Positions 1 to 8,911 of a stretch of 64,000 nt of DNA are shown piece after piece. The notes below the pieces were generated by a model. The model saw only the letters and a program-made list of their open reading frames with translations, ran no database searches and was not told where the DNA came from. Both the position numbers and the translations under genes were made by a program. Numbering within the stretch: position 1 is the first letter of the stretch; each line of letters starts with the position of its first letter. Origin of the DNA: Cohnella rhizoplanae (GTDB taxonomy: Bacteria; Bacillota; Bacilli; Paenibacillales; Paenibacillaceae); assembly GCF_948329515.1 (NCBI RefSeq), contig NZ_CAOJCN010000001.1:124001-188000 (forward strand). Direction: 5' to 3'.

Positions 1-1824
1 ATCAGGGCGATCGGCTTTATTCTCATGTCGATCGCCACGCTCGCGATTATCGATTCCTTCTTTCCGCTGGAGCTGTGGACGAATATCGCCTGGGCGGTGC
101 TGGCAGGACTCGGCTGGCTCGTCGTTTTGCACTTGAGGCAGCTCAAGGAGCGGCACTTCGACAGCTGGTCCGCGCTCGCCGAGCGGCCGTTCGAGCTCGC
201 CGTGCCCGCCATTATCGTCATCGGATTGCTCATGCTCGCCGGCATCGCGGTGCCGCGGGCGCCCGTGCTGCTGGAGGATCCCTATACGATGTGGCTCCAA
301 GCCCAGAACAAGGAGGTCCCCGCCTTTTCGGGCGAAGGCGGCTATATCGCAGGCGGAGACAGCAGCGACGCCGGCTCCAGCCGTTCCTCCAAGTCGGGCT
401 ACGGACGCAGCGACACGAAGATCGGCGGCGGATTCGAATTCGACTATTCGCCCGTCATGACCGTCGACACCAACCAGAAGGGCTATTGGCGCGGCGAGAC
501 CAAGGCCGTATATACGGGCCAAGGCTGGACCGACCGCAGGGGCATGGACACGACGCCGGCGGCGCCTGGCCAGGACGAACTGCCGGACGAAGAGCCTACG
601 CTCGAAGGCATCCAGACCAAGCAGGTGACGCAGACCTTTACCATTCTGCGCAAGGACCGGCTCCCCGTGCTCTTCGGAGCGGGTCCGATCAGCGGCCTGT
701 CCGAGTGGAAGGGCGTGAGCGGAAGCGCCAAGCTGACATGGAACAAAGAGGAGCAGGAGCTCAAGTTCCAGCGCGCCGCGACGGTGGAGTCCTACACGGT
801 CGTCTCGGACATGATCGTCATCGACGAAGACAAGCTGCGGACCACCCGCTCGGGCGGCGCGGAAGCGCCGTTCGACCTGGCGCCGTACGAGCAGCTCCCG
901 GCGGTTCCCGCGCGGGTCGCGGAGCTGGCCGCCACTATCGCGGCGGGCTCAAGCAGCGATTACGACAAGGCCAAGGCGCTGGAAAGCTACTTGCGGCTTA
1001 ACTATCCGTATACCAACACGCCGGACGTGAGCCTGCAGAAGAGCAAGGATATCGCCGACGCCTTCCTTTTCGAGATCAAGGAAGGTTACTGCGACTATTA
1101 TTCGACCGCCTTCGTCGTGCTGGCCCGCTCTCTCGGCCTGCCGACGAGGTGGGTCAAAGGCTACGCGGCGGGTTCGAACCGGATGGACGAGGAGGGCATG
1201 CGCAACGGTCTCGGCTATATTCCGGATCCGAACGGCGCCGGCTCGTACACCGTCCGCAACGCGGATGCGCACTCCTGGGCGGAAGTGTACTTCGAAGGCG
1301 TAGGCTGGGTGCCGTTCGAGCCGACGTCCGGCTTCACCGTACCGCAGCCGATCGCCGAGGGCGCGCCGAGTCCGACGCCGGACGTACCGGCCGACGCCGA
1401 CGGCGATGCAACCGAAGAGACCGAGACGGCCGATCAAGCGGGCGGTTGGTCCGCCGGAACGTGGGCGATCGCCGGCGCATCGCTGATCGTCGTCGGCGTG
1501 GCGGCGCTGCTCGTTCGCCGCCGTGCCTGGACGACGTCGGTCTGGCGGCGCGTCCGCTATCGCGGCGCGACGCCGAACCAACGGATCGTGCGCGAGATGG
1601 AGCGCCTGCTCGCCTTCCTCGGCAGGCGGGGTCTGAAGCGCAGCCAGAACGACACGCTGCGCGAGTCCTTCCTCGCGTGGAGCGGCCGCTTCGCCTCGCT
1701 GCGTCCCGAGTTCGAGGGCGTGCTGCATAAGTTCGAATCCGCCCGTTACGGCGGGCAGGCCGGCGGCGAGGGCGATCTGGAGCAGTTCACCGCGATGGCC
1801 GACAAGATCCGCAAGTCGCTATGA
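1..1824 (+). CDS. Transglutaminase-like membrane protein (TgpA family), 5'-truncated
   Basis: The frame is open from the first base, so the N-terminus lies outside the window; an in-frame ATG at 25 is probably internal, because TgpA-type proteins normally have several more N-terminal membrane helices. Counting from that ATG, two helices are visible (about residues 20-38 and 55-76), then an extracytoplasmic transglutaminase core with the catalytic Cys in EGYCDYYS (about 356) and His in DAHSWAEVYF (about 416). The usual Asp position reads FEPT. A last helix (about 478-502) is followed by a cytoplasmic DUF4129-like tail. The family is membrane-anchored with an external thiol-hydrolase or transglutaminase domain; the substrate is unknown. 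Confidence 0.85.
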   Translation: MRAIGFILMSIATLAIIDSFFPLELWTNIAWAVLAGLGWLVVLHLRQLKERHFDSWSALAERPFELAVPAIIVIGLLMLAGIAVPRAPVLLEDPYTMWLQAQNKEVPAFSGEGGYIAGGDSSDAGSSRSSKSGYGRSDTKIGGGFEFDYSPVMTVDTNQKGYWRGETKAVYTGQGWTDRRGMDTTPAAPGQDELPDEEPTLEGIQTKQVTQTFTILRKDRLPVLFGAGPISGLSEWKGVSGSAKLTWNKEEQELKFQRAATVESYTVVSDMIVIDEDKLRTTRSGGAEAPFDLAPYEQLPAVPARVAELAATIAAGSSSDYDKAKALESYLRLNYPYTNTPDVSLQKSKDIADAFLFEIKEGYCDYYSTAFVVLARSLGLPTRWVKGYAAGSNRMDEEGMRNGLGYIPDPNGAGSYTVRNADAHSWAEVYFEGVGWVPFEPTSGFTVPQPIAEGAPSPTPDVPADADGDATEETETADQAGGWSAGTWAIAGASLIVVGVAALLVRRRAWTTSVWRRVRYRGATPNQRIVREMERLLAFLGRRGLKRSQNDTLRESFLAWSGRFASLRPEFEGVLHKFESARYGGQAGGEGDLEQFTAMADKIRKSL

Positions 1825-1829
1825 AAATC

Positions 1830-1858
1830 AAAGGAGCGCCGCATCGCGGCGCTCCTTT
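1830..1858. terminator. Hairpin terminator after the transglutaminase gene
   Basis: A perfect 13-bp stem (1830-1842 with 1846-1858) closes a 3-nt loop six bases after the stop codon. The T-run is weak on the plus strand; A-rich sequence on its 5' side would also serve reverse transcription. Confidence 0.6.
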
Positions 1859-1940
1859 GCGATTGAAAGGCGCGGCGAAGCGGCAATATAATAAATAGGC
1901 GGATTTCCGGCGACGCATACAGTTCCCGAATAACGGGCTT

Positions 1941-1969
1941 TTGCAAGGCCGGGGCGGGTGTGGTATATT
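1941..1969 (+). promoter_or_regulatory. SigA-type promoter of the yqeG operon
   Basis: TTGCAA (1941-1946), 17-bp spacer, TATATT (1964-1969). Expected start near 1976, 26 nt before the yqeG ATG at 2002. Confidence 0.6.
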
Positions 1970-2001
1970 TTGAACAATCCGATAAAGACTGGAGCATTGG
2001 C

Positions 2002-2526
2002 ATGTTTGAACGATTGCTGCCCGATCAAATCGTGGGTACTGTCTTTGATATAGACCTGGCATCGCTGGCGAACGACGGCGTGCGGGGCATCATTACCGAT
2101 CTGGACAATACGCTCGTCAGCGCAGGCACCGCGCTCGCGACGCCCGAGCTGATCGTTTGGCTGGACAAGGTCAAGTCGCTCGGATTCCAGGTCGTTATAC
2201 TATCCAACAACAACCTTATGCGGGTGGCCAAGTTCGCGGAGCCGCTGGGAATACCTTTCATACCTGCCGCGCGCAAGCCTTTCAACAAAGCGTTCAAGCA
2301 GGCGCTGGACCTGCTGGATCTGAAGGCGCAGCAAGCCGTCGTCGTCGGCGACCAGATGATGACCGACGTCCTGGGCGGCCGCCGGATGGGGCTCCACACG
2401 ATACTCGTCACGCCGATCGCGAGATCGGAGGAAGGCTGGGGTACGCGGATGAACCGGCGCATCGAGAAGATCGCGCTGTCAAGGCTGACCAAGCAAGGCT
2501 TGTGGCCGAACAAGGGGGACAAGTAG
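2002..2526 (+). CDS. yqeG: YqeG family HAD-IIIA phosphatase
   Basis: 174-residue haloacid-dehalogenase-type phosphatase. Motif I is DLDNT (D33, D35), motif II LSNNN, the motif III lysine lies in ARKPF, and motif IV is GDQMMTDVLGG. The ATG at 2002 is preferred because GGAG lies 7 nt upstream and the length then matches B. subtilis YqeG; the longer frame from 1960 would start inside the promoter region. The physiological substrate is not established for the family. It is the first gene of a tightly packed run (yqeG to yqeM) conserved in Bacillota, which links it to ribosome assembly and cofactor genes. Confidence 0.92.
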   Translation: MFERLLPDQIVGTVFDIDLASLANDGVRGIITDLDNTLVSAGTALATPELIVWLDKVKSLGFQVVILSNNNLMRVAKFAEPLGIPFIPAARKPFNKAFKQALDLLDLKAQQAVVVGDQMMTDVLGGRRMGLHTILVTPIARSEEGWGTRMNRRIEKIALSRLTKQGLWPNKGDK

Positions 2527-2528
2527 CT

Positions 2529-3656
2529 TTGCCGACACTCGAGAATGAATGGAATGCCAAGAAATGCGCGGGCTGCGGCGTGTCGCTGCAGATCGAGGAC
2601 GGGAAGAGACCGGGCTTCGTGCCCGAGGCCGCGCGGGAACGCGAACCGATCATCTGCCAGCGCTGCTTCAGAATCAAACATTACAACGACGCCTCGTCGG
2701 TCGCCATCGACCAGGACGATTTTTTGCGTTTGCTGGGCGGCATCGGCTCCACGAACAGCCTCGTCGTCCATATCGTCGACCTGTTCGACTTCGAAGGCTC
2801 GATGATCTCCGGGCTGCAGCGGTTCGTGGGCAACAATCCGGTGCTGCTCGTCGTGAACAAGATCGACCTGCTGCCGAAGGTAACCAACTGGAATCGCCTG
2901 CGCAACTGGGTGCAGAAGCAAGCCAAGGCTGGCGGACTGCGGGTCGTCGACGTCGTCCTGTGCAGCGCCCGGCGCAATATCGGGTTCGACCGGGTCGTCG
3001 AGGCCATCGGCCAGCTGCGGGGCGACCGCGACGTTTACGTCGTGGGCGCGACCAACGTGGGCAAGAGCACGCTCGTCAACCGGCTGATCGCCGATTACAG
3101 CGATCTCGCCAGGGAACTGACGGTATCCCGTTATCCGGGCACGACGCTGGACGCGATCAGCATCCCGCTGGACGACGGCCGCAGCATCATCGACATGCCG
3201 GGCATCGTATACAAGTCGCGGCTGTCGGAGATCGTCCCCCGCGAGACGCTGCACGCGCTGCTCCCGGACAAGCCGCTTAAGCCGCTGACGTATCAATTTT
3301 ACGAAAAGCAAACGCTGTTTTTCGGCGCGCTGGCACGCTTCGACTTCACGGCAGGCGAACGCCAGTCGTTCACCGCCTATCTGTCGTCCGGCATCCCCGT
3401 GCACCGTACTAAGCAAGAGCGGGCGGACGAGCTGTACGACGATCATCGCGGAGTGATGCTGTCCCCGCCGACCCGCGAGGAACTTGAGGACATGCCGCCG
3501 CTCGTGCGGCACAATATGCGAATTCCGCCGGGCGGACCCAAGGATATATTCATATCCGGGCTCGGCTGGATCAAGGCGAACGGCTCGACCGGCGCCGTCG
3601 TGGACGTATATGCGCCCAAGGGCATCAAGGTGCTGCTCCGGGATTGCATCTTGTGA
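2529..3656 (+). CDS. yqeH: Circularly permuted ribosome-biogenesis GTPase YqeH
   Basis: 375 residues from a TTG start at 2529, 2 nt after the yqeG stop, with a GGGGGAC ribosome binding site inside yqeG. An N-terminal zinc finger (C13/C16 and C43/C46) precedes a GTPase domain with permuted motif order: G4 NKID (110-113) comes before G1 ATNVGKST (about 173-180) and G3 DMPG (from 222). YqeH is required for 30S subunit assembly in B. subtilis. The open frame reaches back to 2157 but that extension overlaps yqeG and has no family resemblance. The end overlaps the region of the aroE ribosome binding site, suggesting coupling. Confidence 0.95.
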   Translation: MPTLENEWNAKKCAGCGVSLQIEDGKRPGFVPEAAREREPIICQRCFRIKHYNDASSVAIDQDDFLRLLGGIGSTNSLVVHIVDLFDFEGSMISGLQRFVGNNPVLLVVNKIDLLPKVTNWNRLRNWVQKQAKAGGLRVVDVVLCSARRNIGFDRVVEAIGQLRGDRDVYVVGATNVGKSTLVNRLIADYSDLARELTVSRYPGTTLDAISIPLDDGRSIIDMPGIVYKSRLSEIVPRETLHALLPDKPLKPLTYQFYEKQTLFFGALARFDFTAGERQSFTAYLSSGIPVHRTKQERADELYDDHRGVMLSPPTREELEDMPPLVRHNMRIPPGGPKDIFISGLGWIKANGSTGAVVDVYAPKGIKVLLRDCIL

Positions 3657-3676
3657 GTCGGGAGGTAGCCGCTGGC

Positions 3677-4531
3677 ATGGATAGTCATACGATACTTTAC
3701 GGCGTGATCGGTGACCCGGTCCGCCATTCCAGATCGCCCGTCATGCTTGGTCGGGCCTTCGAGGAGAGCGGCGTGAACGGTGCTTACGGCGCCTTCCACG
3801 TCGCGCCGGAACGCCTGGGCGAAGCGATCGCGGGCATCCGCGCGCTCGGCTTCAGAGGGCTGAACGTAACGATCCCGCATAAGATCGAGGTCATGGCTTA
3901 CCTAGACGAGATCGACGAGAGCGCACGGGCCATCGGAGCGGTTAACACGATCGTCAACGAGGGGGGCCGGCTTACCGGCTTCAATACGGACGGCATCGGC
4001 TACGTCCGCTCGCTCAAGGAAGAAGCGGAGCCGGACCTTACGGGCAAGCGCATCCTCGTCATCGGCGCAGGCGGAGCCGCGCGCGGCATCGTCTGGGCGC
4101 TGCTCCGCGAATCGCCCGGCGAAGTGCTGATCGCGAATCGCACCGACGCGCGGGCGGACGAGCTGGCCGGCGCCTTCGAGACAGAAGGGCGTCTCAAGGC
4201 GGTGCCTTGGCATCTGCTCGCCGAAGCGTGCGGCGCGGCGGACATCGTGATCAATACGACGTCCGTAGGCATGGCGCCCAACACCGACGCGGTACCCGCG
4301 GATCCGTCTTGGCTCCGCCCCGGCGCCGTCGCGAGCGATCTCATCTACAATCCGCTGAAGACGGCTTTCTTGCACGGAGCCGAGCGGCGGGGCTGCCGCA
4401 TCCATGGCGGCCTCGGCATGTTCGTGTATCAAGGCGCGTACGCGTTCGAGTACTGGACGGGACGACCGGCTCCGGCCGCCGCGATGCGCGAAGCGGTGCT
4501 GGCCTCCTTTTCCGCGGCAGCGACCTTTTGA
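3677..4531 (+). CDS. aroE: Shikimate dehydrogenase
   Basis: 284 residues. NADP-dependent reduction of 3-dehydroshikimate to shikimate in aromatic amino acid synthesis. The substrate-binding N-domain shows SRSPVM and the catalytic Lys in NVTIPHK (K69); NTDGIGY follows, then the dinucleotide-binding loop GAGGAARG and NTTSVGM. The ATG at 3677 follows GGAGGT (3661-3666) at 10 nt; an in-frame upstream ATG at 3644 lies inside yqeH and lacks a ribosome binding site. It sits in the same operon position as in B. subtilis. Confidence 0.95.
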   Translation: MDSHTILYGVIGDPVRHSRSPVMLGRAFEESGVNGAYGAFHVAPERLGEAIAGIRALGFRGLNVTIPHKIEVMAYLDEIDESARAIGAVNTIVNEGGRLTGFNTDGIGYVRSLKEEAEPDLTGKRILVIGAGGAARGIVWALLRESPGEVLIANRTDARADELAGAFETEGRLKAVPWHLLAEACGAADIVINTTSVGMAPNTDAVPADPSWLRPGAVASDLIYNPLKTAFLHGAERRGCRIHGGLGMFVYQGAYAFEYWTGRPAPAAAMREAVLASFSAAATF

Positions 4532-4562
4532 ACATTTAACTATCAGAGAGCAGGGAATATGC

Positions 4563-4853
4563 ATGCTGACCGGCAAACAAAAACGATTTTTGCGTTCCGA
4601 GGCCCATCACCTGACCCCGATCTTCCAGGTGGGCAAGGGCGGCACGAACGAACATCTGATCCGACATATCGAAGAAGCGCTCGAGACGCGAGAGCTGATC
4701 AAGGTGTCGATCCTGAATAACAACGACGACGACCGCTATGAGGTGGCCAGAGAGCTGTCGGAACGTTCGGGCGCCGAGCTGGTGCAGGTCATCGGCAAGA
4801 CGATCGTGCTCTACAAGGAGTCCCGCGACAACAAGCAGATCAAGCTTCCTTAA
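4563..4853 (+). CDS. yhbY: YhbY/CRS1-type RNA-binding protein
   Basis: 96 residues, a single CRM domain with the conserved start LTGKQKRFLR and the GKGG loop (FQVGKGGTNE). The family binds pre-ribosomal RNA and is implicated in large-subunit maturation. The ATG at 4563 gives exactly the usual family length; the longer frame begins inside aroE. The stop codon overlaps the AAAGGAGGT site for nadD, so translation is probably coupled. Confidence 0.93.
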   Translation: MLTGKQKRFLRSEAHHLTPIFQVGKGGTNEHLIRHIEEALETRELIKVSILNNNDDDRYEVARELSERSGAELVQVIGKTIVLYKESRDNKQIKLP

Positions 4854-4866
4854 AGGAGGTGCGCGC

Positions 4867-5484
4867 ATGAAACGCATCGGGCTGATGGGAGGCACCTTCG
4901 ACCCCGTGCATGTCGGGCACCTGATAGCGGCCGAAGCGGCGCGCGAGGCGGCCGGCCTGGCCGAGGTCTGGTTCGTCCCGACTTCCGTGCCGGTACACAA
5001 GCCGCAGCCCGGCGCCACCGGCTCGCAGCGGCAGGCGCTTGTGGAGACCGCGATCGCGGGGCATCCCTCCTTTCGCGTCGAAGCCGCCGAACTCGACAGG
5101 CAGGGCGCCTCCTACACGATCGACACCGTCCTCGAGCTGCGGGAGAGGTTCCCCGACTATTCGTTCTTCTGGATCGTGGGCTCAGACATGCGCGACGATC
5201 TGCCGGGCTGGCGCCGGATCGAAGAGCTGGCGCAGCTCGTCACGTTCGTCGCCTTGGAGCGTCCCGGGACGGGGGGCGAGTCGCGCGACGCCGCAGCGGG
5301 ATACGAGCCGCCGGCGTTCCTTAGCGGCAGGATCGTGAGCGCTGAGATGCCGCCCATCGGGATCTCGTCGACGGACATACGCCGGCGTTGCGCCGAAGGC
5401 AGGAGCATCCGCTATATGGTGCCCGAGGCCGTGCGGACGGAGATCGAAAGGATGGGATTGTATGGATCGCGAGCTGTTGATTGA
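4867..5484 (+). CDS. nadD: Nicotinate-nucleotide adenylyltransferase
   Basis: 205 residues. Adenylates nicotinate mononucleotide to deamido-NAD. The nucleotidyltransferase signature GGTFDPVHVGH is at residues 8-18, and ISSTDIRRR (about 165-173) is the second nucleotide-binding motif. The start is fixed by AAAGGAGGT at 4852-4860, which begins in the yhbY stop codon. The 3' end overlaps yqeK by 23 bp. Confidence 0.95.
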   Translation: MKRIGLMGGTFDPVHVGHLIAAEAAREAAGLAEVWFVPTSVPVHKPQPGATGSQRQALVETAIAGHPSFRVEAAELDRQGASYTIDTVLELRERFPDYSFFWIVGSDMRDDLPGWRRIEELAQLVTFVALERPGTGGESRDAAAGYEPPAFLSGRIVSAEMPPIGISSTDIRRRCAEGRSIRYMVPEAVRTEIERMGLYGSRAVD

Positions 5485-6058
5485 AGCCGTGAAGCGGCAG
5501 ATGCCGGAGAAGCGATACCGGCACGTCGCCGGCGTGGTGGATACGGCCTTCGTGCTGGCGCAGCGGTTCGGCGGCGATCCGGAAAAAGCGTGGCTCGCCG
5601 CGCTGCTCCACGACTATGCCAAAGCCTGGCCGACGGACCGCATGGAGCGGATCATCCGGACGGAAGGCTTGCCGTCCGAGCTGTTGGATTACGACAAAGA
5701 ACTATGGCATGCGCACGTCGGCGCCTGGGCGGTCCGCGAGGAATTGGGGATCGAGGATGAAGAAGTGCTGGATGCCGTACGCTATCATACGTCCGGCCGG
5801 GAGAACATGACTTTGCTTGACCGCATCGTATGCCTGGCCGATTACATGGAGCCAAGCCGGGCGTTTCCCGGCGTGGAGCGCATCCGGGAGCTCTCGGAGC
5901 ATCATTTGAATGAGGCGCTGGTCGCCGGGCTCGACTCGACGATCGCGCATTTGCTGGAAAAAGGAAGAACGATATTCCCGCTGACGGTACTGGCGCGCAA
6001 CGATCTGCTCAGGCAGATTCGAAGCGCGAACGGCGCCAGCGAGGCTCAGGGAGGCTGA
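5462..6058 (+). CDS. yqeK: YqeK HD-domain hydrolase (symmetrical Ap4A hydrolase family)
   Basis: 198 residues. Metal-dependent HD hydrolase with H50-D51 in LLHDYAK, further ligands in HAHVGAWA and a YHTSGRENMT segment. YqeK homologues split diadenosine tetraphosphate symmetrically to ADP. The ATG at 5462 lies inside nadD (23-bp overlap), which indicates translational coupling. The same nadD-yqeK-rsfS order occurs across Bacillota. Confidence 0.93.
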   Translation: MDRELLIEAVKRQMPEKRYRHVAGVVDTAFVLAQRFGGDPEKAWLAALLHDYAKAWPTDRMERIIRTEGLPSELLDYDKELWHAHVGAWAVREELGIEDEEVLDAVRYHTSGRENMTLLDRIVCLADYMEPSRAFPGVERIRELSEHHLNEALVAGLDSTIAHLLEKGRTIFPLTVLARNDLLRQIRSANGASEAQGG

Positions 6059-6061
6059 CTT

Positions 6062-6403
6062 ATGGCAGGATCGGATCAATTGATGAGACAAATCGTGGCC
6101 GCGGCCGACGACAAGAAAGCAAACGAAATCGTCGCGCTAAATCTTCAACATATATCGCTGGTGGCGGATTACTTCGTCATCTGCCACGGCAATTCGGATA
6201 CGCAGGTGCAAGCGATATCGACCGAGATCAAGAAACGGGCGGAGGAAGCAGGCGCGCGCGTACGCATCGAAGGCATGGATACGGCCCGCTGGGTGCTCAT
6301 CGATATGGGCGACGTCGTGGCGCACGTGTTCCACCGCGACGAGCGCGAGTATTACTCGCTCGAGCGCCTCTGGTCCGACGCGAAGGCGGTCGAATTCGCA
6401 TGA
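6062..6403 (+). CDS. rsfS: Ribosomal silencing factor RsfS
   Basis: 113 residues, DUF143 fold. Binds L14 on the 50S subunit and blocks joining with 30S when nutrients are short. Recognisable family segments are ADYFVICHGNSDTQVQAI, GMDTARWVLIDMGDVVAHVF and YYSLERLW. It begins 3 nt after yqeK and shares an ATGA overlap with the next gene. Confidence 0.95.
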   Translation: MAGSDQLMRQIVAAADDKKANEIVALNLQHISLVADYFVICHGNSDTQVQAISTEIKKRAEEAGARVRIEGMDTARWVLIDMGDVVAHVFHRDEREYYSLERLWSDAKAVEFA

Positions 6404-7389
6404 CCTTGATCGCCGGCACGACGGCCACGCTGCTGGTGAAGCGAGAGGTGCCGCCTTACGGCTGGTTTCTGGCCGAGGACGAGGCTGAGGATACGCCCGA
6501 GCTGCTGCTGCCTTACGGCGAAGCTGCCGGCAACCGGCCTTCGGTCGGCGATTCGGCGGACGTCTTTATTTTCCATGACGACAAGGGCCGTCTGACCGCG
6601 ACGACCCGCAAGCCGCTGCTGGAACTCGGTCAGATGGGGCGACTCGCGATGGCCGACTTTCACCCGCGGTTCGGCTGCTTCCTGGAGCTGGGCATCGGAC
6701 GTCAGCTGCTGCTGCCCATCAAGGAGCTGCCGGACAGCCGGGAGCGCTGGCCGCAGCCCGGTGACGAGCTGCACGTAATCATGAAGCACGACAAGGAAGG
6801 CCGCATGCTGGCGCGGCTCGCCAAGATCGAGGATTACGAGCGCGTCGTGTTCCGCGCCCCGTCCTCCTGGCACCACGAGCAGCGCGATTGTTGGGTGACG
6901 GATATCTACAAGGATGGCGTGTTCGTCCTCGCGCACGGAGGCGTGCTCGGCTACGGCGTGCTCGGCTATATGCCGAACGCGTCCATGAACCGGCCGCTCC
7001 GGCTGGGCGAGAAGACGGTCGCGCGCGTCACTCAGGTCCGCGACGACGGCAGAGTGACGCTGTCGATGCGTCCGGCCAAGGAAGTCGGCCGACTGGAAGA
7101 TTCGGACCGTCTTCTTGCGTTTCTCCAAGGGAGGCCGGGGGGCGCGATGCCTTATTCCGACGCGACGCCCGCGGACGTGATTCAGAAGCGGTTCGGGCTC
7201 AGCAAGTCCGCCTTCAAGCGGGCGCTGGGCAAGCTGATGAAGGAACGGCAGATCGTGCAGGACGGCAACTGGACGCGTCTTGCGGCTTCTGACGGCGACT
7301 CGCAGGTAGCGGGGGCTGGATCGGAAGCGGGCGCCGGCAGGGCCGGAGGAAGCGAATCGGCGGAGAACGAATCGGCCAAGAGCGAATAA
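6400..7389 (+). CDS. CvfB/YitL-like S1 RNA-binding protein
   Basis: 329 residues. Tandem S1-like domains (about 1-65, 70-140, 145-225) are followed by a winged-helix C-domain (about 240-305, PADVIQKRFGLSKSAFKRALGKLMKERQIV). This is the architecture of CvfB, an RNA-binding virulence regulator of Staphylococcus, and B. subtilis YitL. The start codon overlaps the rsfS stop (ATGA at 6400-6403). The gene is not in this operon in B. subtilis, so it is a local addition between rsfS and yqeM. The last 25 residues are a low-complexity Gly/Ala/Glu/Ser tail. Confidence 0.88.
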   Translation: MTLIAGTTATLLVKREVPPYGWFLAEDEAEDTPELLLPYGEAAGNRPSVGDSADVFIFHDDKGRLTATTRKPLLELGQMGRLAMADFHPRFGCFLELGIGRQLLLPIKELPDSRERWPQPGDELHVIMKHDKEGRMLARLAKIEDYERVVFRAPSSWHHEQRDCWVTDIYKDGVFVLAHGGVLGYGVLGYMPNASMNRPLRLGEKTVARVTQVRDDGRVTLSMRPAKEVGRLEDSDRLLAFLQGRPGGAMPYSDATPADVIQKRFGLSKSAFKRALGKLMKERQIVQDGNWTRLAASDGDSQVAGAGSEAGAGRAGGSESAENESAKSE

Positions 7390-7491
7390 CTGTAGTTGAC
7401 GCGGCTCGGCGGGCCGCGAACGCTAATACATGACGCGCGGTTTCGTTCTCCGTTTAACAGCGGAGGCGCGGCCGCCGACGAGGAGACATCC

Positions 7492-8286
7492 ATGCGCAGC
7501 TATCGTGAATTCGCCTCGGTCTACGACCGGCTGATGGAAGACATGCCTTACCCGGAGTGGCTGAGCTTCGCCAGAGGGTGCTGGGAAAAGTACGGGATGC
7601 CCGGGACGATCGTGGACCTGGGCTGCGGGACGGGAAATATCGCGATTCCGCTCGCCAAGTCCGGATTTCGCGTGTTCGGCATCGACCTGTCGGCGGACAT
7701 GCTGTCCGTCGCGCGCGCCAAGTGGGACTCGGTGCCGCGGCGCGGCGTCGGGCGCGCATCCGGCAGCGAAGAGGGCGGCGTCCGCTGGCTGCAGCAGGAC
7801 ATGCGCGACTGGGAGATTCCCGAGCCGATCGACTGCGTGCTGTCGTTCTGCGACAGCCTGAATTACCTGACCGAGCCTGAGGACGTGAAGGCAGCGTTCA
7901 AGCATACGTATGCGGGACTGCGGCCCGGCGGACTGTTCGTGTTCGACGTGCACGCGCCTTCGCAGCTCGCCAGATACGGCGAGGAGCAGCCGTTCGTGCT
8001 GGACGACAAGGACGTCGCTTACCTGTGGACCTGCGACTACGACCCCGACCGCCGCGAGGTGGAGCACGAGCTGACCTTCTTCGTGCGGGAGCAGAGCGGC
8101 CCGGGCGCAGGCATGTACCGGCGTTTCGAGGAAGGACATGTCCAGCGGGCGTACGAGCCGGAATGGCTCGCCGCGCAGCTGGCCGAGGCCGGGTTCGAGC
8201 TGCTCGACCGCTGCGCCGATTTTTCCTGGAACCCGCCGTCCGCGGCCAGCGAGCGATTATTTTTTGTCGCGCGGCGCCCGGCGTAG
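7492..8286 (+). CDS. yqeM: YqeM class I SAM-dependent methyltransferase
   Basis: 264 residues. SAM-binding motif I is VDLGCGTGNIAIPLAKSG (about residues 38-55), motif II GIDLSADML, and LSFCDSLNYL is the post-I/acidic region typical of the YqeM branch. The ATG at 7492 follows GAGGAGA at about 6 nt and gives YRxFAxVYDRLM, the usual family start; the frame upstream to 7396 has no such support. The substrate is unknown. It is the last gene of the yqeG-yqeM run and is followed by a strong hairpin. Confidence 0.92.
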   Translation: MRSYREFASVYDRLMEDMPYPEWLSFARGCWEKYGMPGTIVDLGCGTGNIAIPLAKSGFRVFGIDLSADMLSVARAKWDSVPRRGVGRASGSEEGGVRWLQQDMRDWEIPEPIDCVLSFCDSLNYLTEPEDVKAAFKHTYAGLRPGGLFVFDVHAPSQLARYGEEQPFVLDDKDVAYLWTCDYDPDRREVEHELTFFVREQSGPGAGMYRRFEEGHVQRAYEPEWLAAQLAEAGFELLDRCADFSWNPPSAASERLFFVARRPA

Positions 8287-8302
8287 AGACAAAATGAACG
8301 CT

Positions 8303-8336
8303 AAGAAACCGTCAGGCAGAGGCCTGACGGTTTCTT
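8303..8336 (+). terminator. Terminator after yqeM
   Basis: Perfect 15-bp stem (8303-8317 with 8322-8336) and 4-nt loop, 16 nt after the yqeM stop. The T-rich end is short (TTTCTTGCATTTT). Confidence 0.75.
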
Positions 8337-8344
8337 GCATTTTG

Positions 8345-8908
8345 GTGGTGAGGAAATCGGCCGAAGCAGGATCGCCTGTCGTAGTGAAGGCGATACGCCA
8401 ATCCGAGCTGCCCGAAGCGCCATCGCCTTTCGTAGTAAAGGCGATACGCCGAACCGAGCTGCCCGAAGCGGCATCGCCTCTCGTAGTGAAGGCGATGCGC
8501 CTACCCGAGCGGCTCGAAGCGCCATCGCCTGTCGTAGTGAAGGCGCTGCGCCAATCCGAGCTGCACGAAGCGCCATCGCCTCTCGTAGTGAAGGCGATGC
8601 GCCTATCCGAGCGGCTCGAAGCGGGATCGCCTCTCGTAGTGAAGGCGATATGCCCCTTCCGAGCTGCCCGAAGCGGGATCGCCTCTCGTAGTGAAGGCGA
8701 TGCGTCCATGCGAGCTGCCGGAGGCGAGAACGCTTCTCGTAGTGAAGGCGATATGCCTTTCCGAGCGGCCCGAAGCGCCATCGCCTCTTGTAGTGAAGGC
8801 GATGCGCAAATCCGAGCGGCTGGAGATGGGAACGCCTCTCGTAGTGAAGGCGATGCGCCAATCCGAGCTGCCGGAGATGGGAACGCCTCTCTTAGTGAAG
8901 GGGAGTTA
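8345..8908. repeat. Repeat array A: 11 units, 51-bp period, inverted-repeat core
   Basis: Cores start at 8371, 8422, 8473, 8524, 8575, 8626, 8678, 8729, 8780, 8831 and 8882. The core is ATCGCCT, about 10 nt containing TCGTAGTGA, then AGGCGAT, so each can fold into a 7-bp hairpin; the 8422 unit has TT/AA in place of CT/GA, extending the stem to 9 bp. Linkers are also semi-conserved (around CCGAGC and CGAAGCG). The array fills the gap between convergent yqeM and the MmpL gene. Because 51 is a multiple of three, several frames stay open through it; these are not genes. The same family occurs in array E. Confidence 0.9.
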
Positions 8909-8911
8909 GCT

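Noticed and set aside
8257..8909. Several open frames on both strands across array A
   Set aside because: They exist because 51 is a multiple of three; the products are pure repeats with no ribosome binding site.
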